64,000 nt of DNA from assembly GCA_964036045.1 (NCBI GenBank), contig OZ038381.1, forward strand, positions 161,700,283 to 161,764,282, read 5' to 3'. This stretch comes from Eutreptiella sp. 'Long Island Sound 2002'. Lineage: Eukaryota > Euglenozoa > Euglenophyceae > Eutreptiales > Eutreptiaceae. The notes under the pieces are model-generated. The model saw only the letters and a program-made list of their open reading frames with translations. It was not told where the DNA came from and made no database searches. Positions 32,701-44,700 of the stretch are shown in pieces. A program made the translations under genes and the position numbers. Every line of letters starts with the position of its first letter. Position 1 is the first letter of the stretch.

Positions 32701-35700
32701 CTCCCTCCGCCCATCCAGCCCTACAACAGGCCCATAACCCTATCCAGCCCCCCCTCCCTCCGCCCATCCGGCCTAGAAACCAGCCCACAACCCTGACTTG
32801 CCCTCTCTCCCTCCCCCTATCCTGCCCTCAAACCGGCACACAGCGCAAACCAGCGCCCCCCCCCCCCCCCCCCCAGCCCTTCCAGCTCAAAAACAAGCCC
32901 ATAACCCAACCTGAGCTCTCTCGGCACTAGCACAGCACAACACACAACACATCGCAGCACACCCCACAACACAGCGAAGCACGACACAGCACAGCACAGC
33001 ACAGCACGGCGCAGGATGCCCACCCTCCCACCCTCTCCCCCTCCAGCCCTGAAACAAGCCCGTGACCCTGTCCAACCTTCCCTCCCTCCAGCCCTCTGAT
33101 AGTCCGACCACCCCCTGGGCAGGACTCCCTGTACCCCCCGGGCCGGTGTGCCCGGCTCTACGACGATGCCGCCTCCCCATGGGCCCTGAAGAATACTCCG
33201 ACCACCCCCTGGGCTGGACTCCCCGTCCCCCCATGCTGGTGTGCATAGCATTGCAGGAGGTCCACTGCCCACTGCCCCCGGGGCAGTAAGGCAGTGCATT
33301 GCAGGGGTTCGGCTACCCACTGCCCCCAGGCAGTGCGGCACTGTATTGCAGGAGTTGCACTGCCCACTGCCCCCAGGCAGTGGGGCAGTGCATTGCAGGA
33401 GTTCCACTGCCCGCTGCCCCCAGGCAGTGAGGCAGTGCATTGCAGGAGTTCCACTGCCCACTGCCCCCAGGGCAGTGCGGCAGTGTATGGCAGGAGTTCC
33501 ACTGCCCACTGCCCCAGGGCAGTGAGGCAGTACGTTGCAGGAGTTCCACTGCCCACTGCCCCCAGGCAGTGAGGCAGCGCATTGCAGGAGTTCTACTGCC
33601 CACTGCCCCCAGGCAGCCAGGCAGTGCGTTGCAGGAGTTGCACTGCCCCCAGGCTGCCTGGCAGTGCGTTACACTGCCCACTGCCCCCTGCCCACAACAA
33701 CAGTGCAGCAGGGCACACACAGTGCGGTGTGGTGCAGAGCGCCAAGCAATGCGGCACCACACAGAAGGCACTGGTGGTGCAGCGCGGCACGCAGGGTGCG
33801 GTGGGCAAATGAGACCCTGTGTGACTGCGCGCAGGCGTCGGCAAGGCAGGGTCGGCCAAGTGCGAGAGTGCACTGGTCCGGCTATGCCACAACACACTTA
33901 CGCACAGCACGCACACAACACACACAGCCCAGCCCGTTCACCTTTACCCGTGGGTAGACATCCCGGCCTTTGCCCTTTGGTAACAGCGCCTTCGGCACAC
34001 CACACCACACCACACCACACCACACCACACCACACCACACCACACTACACCACACCACACCACACCACACAGGCCACTTGTGCACAAAGGACTTGTGGGC
34101 GAGCGCATACGGATGTGTGTACTGTCCTCCACATCCGGGAACTCCCGGACGGGTGGACACGCCAACACCTGACCGACCGCTTCATATGGCTCGTGGGCAC
34201 GGTGGGTGTAGCCCTGACAACGGTGGTAAGCGTAGCCCACGGCTACCTTACCTTGTGCACCCACAAAGAGGCAGCTGCAGCGAGCACATTGGTGAACACG
34301 GCCTTGGGAGCCACTGCCCCCCCCACCTGGGGTGCCGCCCGCTGTGGTGAGCGGTGTCCACTTTGCTGCGCCGTGCTCCATCATAGAGTAAGGCCTCACC
34401 GCCGCCCCCTACGGGGCAGCTAGCGACAACCCAAGGGGCTAGTAGCCTCATGAGTGGGAAGCCAATGACCCACTTGTAGCTAGCGACACAGAAGGGTGTG
34501 TACGGGAAAATCCCGGACTTAGAAGCCGTGGGTGCCTCATGCACCTACCAGGAGCCCAAGCCTTCCGGAGATGGCATACACCACTTGTATGCACACACCT
34601 TGGGGGACGCCCGCCTTTCCCCCAAAGCGGCAATCAATGTCGTGGTGACCCTCTCACACCACATTATGGTCACCAATGCGCAACTTGACGCCTTGACCCG
34701 CGAGGAGCCTCAAGCACACCTCACTAGATGCTTTGCCACCCCTAAACCTTTTCTCCGGCTAGGACAAGCACCATCTCCTACTGCCAGCTAGCCCCATCAA
34801 ACTTGTAGGTGTGGCTCCGGGAGCAAGCGACTAGCAGCGGCACCGCGTGGCCCATCGCATGTGTTACCTCCCAACCAGGACAGTGCTTGCGGAGCGCTCG
34901 GAGCACAAAATGTATAGCTATGTATGTTGTGCTTACTGTGCGGCAAGAGCCTAGAGATAGTGTAGCACTCATGGGAGTGGCGAGTAGTCCCATGTGTGAC
35001 GGCTGGGCTGGCAACGTCTGCATCCGTGGCTACGAACCTATGTGGGGCCAAGCTAGCGCCTATGCAGCGCTAGCTGTGGACTCAACTATCCTCGAACAGT
35101 GGGCAGCAGCCATTGCAATGCTGTCCTTGCGTGGAGCACACATGGGTTTGGCCGGGCCACATGACATGGGAACGGAATTCGTTCAGCAAATGCTGAATAA
35201 GTCCCAGAAAAATTGGCTACCCAACGTTGGAGCACGCGCTGGCCTCATAAAGGCATGAGCAGGGCCCACAGGAAGGATGGCGTAGAACCTATGGGAACTT
35301 CAACCACAACAACACGCACAGCAGCAGGGCATCCCCACAAAACCCTGAACTGACGTGACGTACCACCCAGCTCATCAAGGGGCACCAGCCGCTTGCCACT
35401 GGTGCATAGGGCCTACGAACAGCTTTAGGATTACGGTTCAGGGCCCACCTGTTTTGCATTTTCTCGTGTGGTCTTTGCCTTTTGGTAATGGCGCCTTCGG
35501 CACACCACACCAAGGCACACCACACACAGTGCACAGAAGGAGTTCCACTGCCCACTGCCCCAATGCAGTAAGGCAGTGTACGGAAGGAGTTTCACTACCA
35601 ATTGCCCAAGGCATTGAGGCAGTGCATAGAAGCAGCTCCACTACCCACTGCCCAATGCCGTGAGGGGGTGTAGAGAAGGAGTTCCATTGCTCACTGCCCC

Positions 35701-38700
35701 AACACAATGAGGCATGGCCCAACACAATGAGGCATTGACCAGAAGGAGTTCCACTCCCGGGGGGGCAACTACTAACTTGCGCGCGACCCACTACTACCAC
35801 ATGCATACCTCCTGGGGTGTGTGTGTCTGGGGGGTTGGGGGCACGGAGGTATGTATGCGATAATAGCGCTTTCTCGTCATTGCCGAGAATAAAGTCTTAA
35901 GGGTCGCCGTGTTGCCCCCCTCCCCCCTCCCCACTCCCCCTTCCCTCTCCGCCCTTGTCCCCCCCTGCCCCCCGGTTAGTTTGTGAGAAAAATTCCTGAG
36001 GCTTGGTTAGAGTTGGGGGTTAAAAGAAAAAATGGATGGACTTCTGCTTAGAGGTCCTTGAAAAGCTCCCCCTCTGAGGAGGAGGAGGAGGAGTCTCGGC
36101 GGGCGCGCTTCAACTGAAGCTCCCGTTGGGCTCTTCTTATTGCGCTTCCCGACACTTTTAAGCGGACGAGATCGCTCAGCCCCAGAGGTCGTTGCCTCGG
36201 ACTCACTTGGGAGAAGGGGGGCAGGAGGCTTTGACTGGGGCAAAGGCAGGGGAGGCAAGCTTGACGACGATGAAGCAACGTGCAGATGAGGCCGCTGCAT
36301 CAGGCCGGGCATCATCAGCCTGTGCAGGTGCATTGCCCTGTTTTTTTTTCTTCGCTTTATGAGGCACCCAATTCAGCAGCGCCTCTTGCTCTGCCTCTGC
36401 ATTGTGCATCAAATCAGGGTGCCGTGCAGTGTCATGCACATCTGCATAGTGCTGTGCTATGCAGTATGACCAAACTGTCTTTGTGCATAGCGGACACCGC
36501 ACAGGATGATTCGTGCACGGGCTGCTTACAGATGTTTTTGCAAGTGTGTTCCAGCGCAGCTTAGCTGGTTGACTGGGACAGTCAAAGATCATGAGGGTGA
36601 CCAAGGCATGTGTCCGCTTCTTACGCATCACGACCTGGGTGGAGCAAGTGACACGATCGCCACAAAACCCACAAGCGGTGGTCAAAGAAATCTCTTCCTG
36701 ACCCTTGACACACTCCTTTCGCAGAAGGTGCTGACCTACATGTGTACACATGCACACACGTGGCATTGTTGCCTCGCAAATCTTGCACTGCACTGAGCGA
36801 AAATGCCCGTGGTCAATCCTTTGTCACCACGATCTGCAACAAACAAGCCTTCATAAGGCTCACACTTCAAAGGAGGCACCTTTTGAGGTGCGGATTGGGC
36901 ACACCATTCGGAAAGGGCATCCAACTGACTAGTTGGTGTATACTATTTGTTATCCTCATTTACCTGCAAACGAAAGAACTGGACAGAGGTACCAGGAAAC
37001 GACATTGCGAGCTGGAAGCACACAAGCAGCAAATGTGTCACCGGCCACAGGCATGTTCTCCGCTTGGGGAGTCACAGTCAATGTGGGCAATTTGCCTGGC
37101 CGTGGCATCTGCAAAGCACGCATGAGACGGTCCCGCGGAGTAGAACCCACGGGTGTGTTAATGAGTTCATTCAAGACCTGCTGTTTGGAGGTCAGTTTTC
37201 CCTCAAAGAAAATCATGGAGTCATTAGTGCACGTTTGCTCCAATTGATCCTCCTCATCACACTCAAGGAGATCATCGGGGTCATCGAGAATCTCCTCGGC
37301 ATCATCCACTGTGCCGACCTCCATCGGAACACCGAATGGGCTAAAGATGCCGACCTCTGGAAGAGCCATTGCACGAAAGTCTTTTTTTTAGTTCCGCACT
37401 TGCCATATCCAACCCGACATTCCACACTGCTGCACAATCAACAACATCTGTGCAGCAACCCGTTCAATGCTACCAAAAATCGACGGTTGGGGTGGAGGAG
37501 CATGTACCCATGTCTCATGCTTCACCGAAGTGAAATGCTGCAACCTCTCACCCCCTGAAACCCGGCCCTTGAAACGGTACCCACAGCCACAAATCTCCTC
37601 TGTGCATCGGCATTTGCCCGAAGAGGCATCCTGGTGGCCACATTTTCCACCACAGGCAGCATGGGGAACAGATTCTGGGGCAAGAGGTGGGTCATTGTCT
37701 GCAGGTGGGACAGGGGCTTCTTCATTGCTCGGAGGTTGCGCAGGGGCTGCTGACGGGTCTCGAGAAGCTGCTGGTGGTTGTTGCGAAGAGGGGGCTGCAG
37801 AGGGGCAAGCGTGTCCACAGTGGTTGTGGTAGGCTACGAGGCATGTAACACATGCCTTGTGGCAGCCCTTCTTGTTGCACACAACGCAAGTCCCTCGCTT
37901 TAGCGACTTCTCAAGATCAATTGTCGCCATGGTGTGTCGCTGGGCTGTACAAAGGGAGCAAAGCAAGGACCAAACACATGGCACACCCTTCGAAGGGGAC
38001 ACACCAACGACGAGACGCAACGTACTATCAATACCCCATTCAACGTTGCGCGCAGCAACATGGTGCCTACTACCGTCGCTCTGCGGCGAATGCTTTCCTG
38101 GGTGCCTAATCCCATCGCTCTGCGGCGACTGCATGTGTTGTGGTTTAGGTTTCGGCCCACAAAAGTTTCAGTTTGGGCACCATGCTGGCCTTTGAAAGAT
38201 TTTGCAAGGGGAACCGCCCCATGGAGCACTTGCCGAAGCAAAACGCGGGAAAACATAGCATCCCTAGTCGAGTCCCTAACCCCAACTGAAGGGGCCACGC
38301 AACAAAGCGTGGATTGTGAGTCCCTAACCCCAACTCAAGGGGCCATACAACAAAGCATGGATTGTGAGTCCCTAACCCCAACTCGAGGGGCCACGTAAAA
38401 AAGCATGGATTGCGAGTCCCTAACCCCAACTCGAGGGGCCACACCGAAGCGTGGATTGTGAGTCCCTAACCCCAACTCAAGGGGCCACGCAACAAAGCGG
38501 AGGAAGGAGAAAGAAAGAATGAACGAATGTGTTCGCCCCAGAAAGAAATTGGCGCTACACTCGGGCCGGAGTTTTGCTCCGAATGCAGGATCTTCAGCTA
38601 GCAACAAACGACATTTGTATAGCGGCCCGTCTTGCTCATCATGCAAATGCCCGTCATGCAAAAATAGGGGGGCGCCGTTGGCGCCATGCCCCCAACCCAC

Positions 38701-41700
38701 TATCTCTCAAAACCGGGGGGGGGGGGAGCTGGGGGGGGGGTCGCATACAAGGACCGGGCCCGGCCGCCCCCCCCCCCCCCCCCGGGTTCCACTACGCACT
38801 GGCCCATACCTCAGCTCGCGCCCCCGCCCCTGCACCACCTTTGACACGGAGGGAGGGAGGGAGGGAGGGAAGGGAGGGAGGGATGGCACCCTGACGACCT
38901 TGCGGATGGGCCGGCCTTGCCATGTGAAATGCACACCCTAGGCCCCCGACAGACCTTCCCCGTGTTCCCCTTGGTCGATGCCAGCCCCCGGTGGCGAAGG
39001 GACACGCCCCACCCAGCGCGCGGAGTGCTCTTGGCGCGCGATGTGGCCTCGCCCATCGCCTTTGACGGACTGCTGCCTCCCACTCCCGCGCGCCACCGAC
39101 CCTTGGTGGTGTTGGGCAGACCTGGGGTGCTTCTGCCCCTACGCACAAGCACAGGGCAGAGGGGGGGTGTTTCCGCCCCTATGCACTACAGGGTAGAACA
39201 GAGGGGATGCCGTGCAGCACGCTCTCCTTACAATTGTACAACTACTCAACTGTGTAGCTAGCTCTCTGTGTCGTCATGCCGCTGGTGTCACAATGTGCAG
39301 CCGGCACTCTGTGACGTTGTGCCGCAGGCACCCTTTCACACTGTGCAGCACGCACTCTATGAAGCAGTGCTACGCTGCGGGCTCACCGTCACACAATGCT
39401 ACTCGCACCTTGTTACGGTGTACTGCAAACCCGGTGTCACGCTGCGCGGTAAGCACACTGCGATGCTGCGCGGCACGCACTCTTTCACGTTGTGCCACAC
39501 GCAAACGATCATGCGGTGCCACTCGATCACCGTCACGCTAGCTTCAGGCACACTGCCACACCGGGCAATGGCACATTGTGATGCTGTGTTGCTGGCACTC
39601 TGTGATGTTGTGCCGTTGTGGGACTCCGTCACGCAGTGCAGCTAGCACACCGTGACGCTGTGTTGTAGGCACCCTGTCACGCTTTGCAGTAGGCACTATG
39701 TCAAGCAGTCCACCACCCTGTGCAAGATGCACATTGTGTCGCTGTGCAGCACACACTTTATGACGTTGTGCAGCCCGCACACTGTCACGCTGTGTTGCTA
39801 GCACACCGTCACGCTGTGTTGCTAGCACACCGTCACGTGCACACCGCCATGTTGTGTAGCAGGCACTCTATGACGCTATGCATCTGCCACCCTATCAGGC
39901 TGTGCCACAGGCACTCCATCACACAGTGCAACAAGCACTCCAACACGCTTTGTTTCAGGCATACCGTCACGCTGTGCAGCAGACACCTTGTCACACAGTG
40001 CAGCAGCACATTTGGACACTGTGTTGCACGCTCTGTGTGACCCTGTGCAGCTAGCACAGTGTCACGCAGTGCACTAGCACATTGGCACATTGTCATGCAG
40101 TGCTATAACACAATGCGCACTCCATCACACTCTGCAGCAGACTCACTGTCATGTAGTGCTGCTGGCACACTATGAAGCTGTGCAGCCTGCACACTATCAC
40201 AGGCAGTCCGTCACGCAGTGCAACAGGCAATTAGAGACGCTGTGCCGCTGGCACACAGTCACGCTGTACATCAGGCACACTGGGACAGTGCGCAGCTGGC
40301 ACCCTGTGACTTGGTGCCGCTGGCACACTGTCACACTGTGCAGCAGGCACTCTGTGATGCTATGCATCTAGCACTCTGTCACACAGTGCAACCAGCACTC
40401 TGTCACGCTATGCAGCAGGTACACTGTCAAGCTGTCAGCACGCACTCTGTGACACTGGCAGCTGTCACACTGCCACGTTGTGGTGCAGTGGTGCAGGCAC
40501 ACTGTCACTCAGTGCAGCATACATTGTGTGACGCTGTGCAAGACACACACTGTCATGCATGCAGTAGGCATGATGTGTCGCTGTGTAGCACTCACTCTGT
40601 CACACCGTGCAGCTCGCTCACTGTCGCGCAGTGCAACCGGTACACTATGACGCTGCGCAGACTGCTCACTGTCACACTGTGTAGTAGTGACACTGTAACG
40701 CAAAACAATATGCACCCTGCCACACTGAGTCGCAAGCTCATTGTCATGCAGTGCAAATGGCACACTGTGACGCTATGCAACAGGCACACTGTCACGCTGT
40801 GCTGCAGGCAGTCCGTGACACAGTGCAATAGGCAGTGCAATAGGCACTTCGTGATGCTGTGCATCATGCACTCTGTGACGCTGCGCAACTGGCACACTGT
40901 CACCCCTGCAGCGGGCACACTAGGACGCTGCGCAGCTGGCCCCCCTGTGACATTGTGCTGCAGGCACACGCACACTATCACGCCGTGCAGCAGGCACTCT
41001 GTGACGCTGTGCTGCAAGCACTCCGTCACACAGGGCAACAGCACTCTGTCACGCTATGCAGTAGGTACACTGTCATGGTGCATGCATGCTCCGACACTGT
41101 GTAGCATGTACTCCGTGACGCTGGGCAGTTGTCACACTGACATGCTGTGCAACATAAACTACGAGGTGCTGTGCAATAGATGCACAGTCACGCTGTGCGG
41201 TAGGCAAGTTGTGACGTGGTGTAGCACGCACTCTGTCACACTGCGCAGCTCGCTCGCTGACACCTAGTGCAACCGATAAACTGTGACGTTGTGCAGCTGG
41301 CTCACTGTCACGCTGTGCTGCAGGCTGTCACGCAGTGCAGTGCAGCAGGCACCCTGTTGCACTGAGCAACCGGCTCTCTGTCACGCAGTGCACCTGGCTC
41401 ACTGTCAGGCAGTACACCTGGCACACCGTGACGCTGTGCTGCAGGCAGTCCGTCACGCAGTGCAACGGGCACATTGCGACGCTATGAAGCACACCCTGTG
41501 TGACAGTGTGCTGCTAGCACACTGTCAAGCTCTGCGGTAGGCACACTGCCACACTGTGCAACTGGCAGCCTTTGACGGTTTGCTGCCAGCACACCATCAA
41601 GCAGTGTAGCAGGCACTCTGTGACGCCATGCAGTACGCACCATGTCACACCGTGCAGCTGGCTTACGGTCACGCAGCGCAGCCAGCACACTGTGACACTA

Positions 41701-44700
41701 TGCAGTAGGCACATTGTGACACTGTGCTGCTCTCACTCTGTGACGTTGTGCTGCTGGCACACGGTCACACTGTGCAACTAGCACACTGTCACGTTGCACC
41801 GCAGGCAGTCTGTCGTGCTGTGTAGCTATAACTGCATCACGCAGTGTAGGCATAACGCGACACTGTGCAGCACGCACTCTGTGACACCATGCTGCTGGCA
41901 CACTGTCACGCTGTGCCACAGGCACATTATCATGCAGTGCTTGCAAGCATTGCATGATGTTGCGCACGGGCACACTGTCTTGCTGTGCAGCCAGCACATT
42001 GTGACATTGTGCAGCAAGCACACTGTCACGCAGCAAGGTTGGCACTCTGTGACGCTGTGTAGTATGCACTCCGTCACACTGTACTGCAAGCTCACTGTCA
42101 CAGAGTGTTACTGACACACATTGACGCCGTGCAGTAGGCACACTGTCATGATGTGCAGCAGGCACACCACTACGCATAGGCACTCTATCACACTGCACTG
42201 CATGCTCACTGTCACACAGTGCTACTGGCACACAGTGACTCTATGCAGCAGGCACACTGCCACACAGTGCAGCAGGCACTCTGTGATACTGTGCAGTAAG
42301 CACTCTGTCACAATGTACACAGTGCCACTGGCACATTGTGACGCCGTGCAGCAAGCACACTGGCTCGATGCGCAGCAGGCACGCTGTCACGCCATGCTAC
42401 TGGTAGTCCGTCACGCGGTGCAACAGGCGCTTTGTGGCACTGTGCAGCACGCACTCTGTGACGCCGTGCAGCTGGTACACTGTCACGCTATGCGGCAGGC
42501 ACTCAGTGACTCTATGCGGTGTGTGTGGGTGTGTGGGTGTGTGTGTGGGGGGGGGGGGGGTTCTGGGGGAGCGACTTTGTGCATACTATCCCCAGACACC
42601 TGACTCCTGGGCAATGTGGCAGGGGTAGTGCACACACCTCCACATTCTTCAGACCGTACCTCTCATTGGGCAGGATGATGATCAGCGACAGACGCCCACC
42701 CTTGAATGGCAGCTCCAGGATCTGCGAGTCCAGACGCTGAATGGATGCAACCCGGAACTGGCCCTCCAAATGCATCATTTGCACCAAAGCCTCGCGCTTG
42801 TCAAGCAGGTGAAACGTCTCAGGTTTGGTAGATGCGGCAGGGAAGCGTTGTGCCCAGTCACCCTGTGTATTGAGTGGGCACATGGGAGTTGGAACCTTGG
42901 AGTAACTAGAACACGATCCAGAAAAAGCCCCCATTCCCAGTTTCCTGAGGGGCGAAATGTAGAGTTAGGGTGTGTGTCACCCTGCCCTCCCCGCATCGTG
43001 GTGCAACAGAGGAACCGGCGAGCTGCAAAAAGGTGTTGATGGTAGAGGCCTTGCCAACCTAGAGTGTACCCAGGAGCCAACCTCCATTTGTGCAGTGTGC
43101 CATAGAACACCATGTCCACCAGGCAGCTGCTGGGTAAGCAGCTGGAAAATTTGCTTGGAGAAAGCATGAGAAGGCATCCATATAGAGCTGAGGGGGACAG
43201 GTGTGGGGGCCAAAAGGTTTACGGGGGGGGGGGGGGGATTGAGCTCCATTTCCAGCCCCCTGCCCTCCCTTCAAATGTCAAACGTCATGCAGCTCGAGAG
43301 GGTATGGGAGGGACTCAGAATGGGGGTGCGGGTGTACCGTATCATGGGAACCAACAATGGCCCAAGGGTCCCCGGGCAGGGGGGGGGGGGGGTTTGATAC
43401 CGGGTGGGATATGTTTTTTTCGGGGGTGACCTACAGAAAAAAACTTTTTCTTCCCACGGCGCACGTACCACACATAATCATGGTGTTCCCACCGCATAAC
43501 ATGCCTTTGGCACTCGCTGGCATTCCTCTGTTTGGCTATTCGGGGTACTAGCCCATGTCCAACATGCCATTTGCGACATGTAGCCGTCGGTGGCCCCTTC
43601 TCCATGGCATGCTTCGCAACACAATGGCACGAACCAGCAAACAACGTGCATTGCCGACATGGGTGGTATTTACGTTTAAGGGCCCCCGAGTACTCACGGC
43701 TACGCATCGTGTCATAGCGCCCCACCCTGGCCTCCTGTCAGCGGTAAGAGTCCTCATGCACAGTGCATGGGGCGAGAACCCGGGCAAGCAACTGGTGGAA
43801 CCCGCGTGGGTACAATCGCCCGTCATGGCCGTTTAGTAGGTGCCGCAAGTCTATTGTGGACCCCACGATGTCAATCTTCCCACCCGGCCATTCCGGTTTC
43901 AATGCCACTGTGTACATGTCTATTGCCTTACAGTGCTAGGTGATGGACCACACGTGGTTCGGATGGCTCGTCCATGCCATTCAACGGGTGCCCCATGTCC
44001 GTTGTGGACCCCATGACGCCCATCTTTCCACTCGGCTGTTTCACTTCTCACTATCAAACCATGGACACGCCACAGCCGTGGTGCAAAGGTATGGCCTTCT
44101 TTGTGGGGCACTTTTTCTTTGAGGTACCAACATTTACGGCTGCAGCACTGGAGTTGGATGACGAGCTAGATGATGAGGATGTGCTGGAGCTTGATTTGGA
44201 GGAGAGGGAGTCTGAGGCATCGGAGTCACCCGAACTACTGTCCGCTTTCTCTTCATCACAATTTGAGGGCTCGGATCTGCTGCGGTGATCATAATCAGTA
44301 TCAGTTATGTCTTGGGTTGCCATAGCTTGCTTGGTGTCTCGGTCGCCTAGGCGCAACGCCTGTTGCTGGCATGCCTCCCCTTCGGCCTAATCAGCTTTGG
44401 CCATTGCCTCCCATTGCAATTTTGACTCACTGCGGAGTTTTTTTTACTAGTTTTCACATCCTTCTGCCTTTTGGCAGCATGTGCTACCTTTTGGGTTGCA
44501 TTGTTGGCGGGTTTGTTGCTCAGCTGGGGAGCGCCGCCACACTTCTTGCTCCGAGGGAAAGGCTTCAAAGTTCGAGTGGTTCTCACCCACCTTCGTGTGT
44601 TGCTTCATGTTGTATCGGTACACCCCATCCGGACATCCTAAAACGGGGCACTTGATTGGCTCATTGTGTACAACCGGTTGCTCGGTCATCGGGGTGGTTG

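Larger units (their letters stand above)
29664..33996 (+). mobile_element. Composite satellite-bearing element, copy 1
   Basis: Begins CTGAGTACTCCCCAGCTC right after (CCACA)n and ends in the LINE 3' tail before the next (CCACA)n. Order: 5' segment (29664-30060), unique-like 30060-30240, 12-bp array, spacer, 94-bp array, duplicated spacer, 47-bp array, 33700-33890 segment, tail. The same order from 5' segment to tail appears in reverse complement at 61067-54633. No coding domain was recognised, so I infer a non-autonomous element mobilised by the LINE through the shared tail. A segmental inverted duplication is the alternative. Confidence 0.6.

Noticed and set aside
40218-41267. 349-codon Cys/His-rich repeat protein in the 24-bp array
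   Set aside because: The frame covers only part of the array, other frames are also partly open, and stops occur at similar rates elsewhere in the array.
44054-44290. Acidic plus-strand frame (DELDDEDVLELDLEEREE-like)
   Set aside because: It is the antisense of the Ser-rich minus-strand tail; the minus-strand context (finger ORF and intact 398-aa ORF) is stronger.
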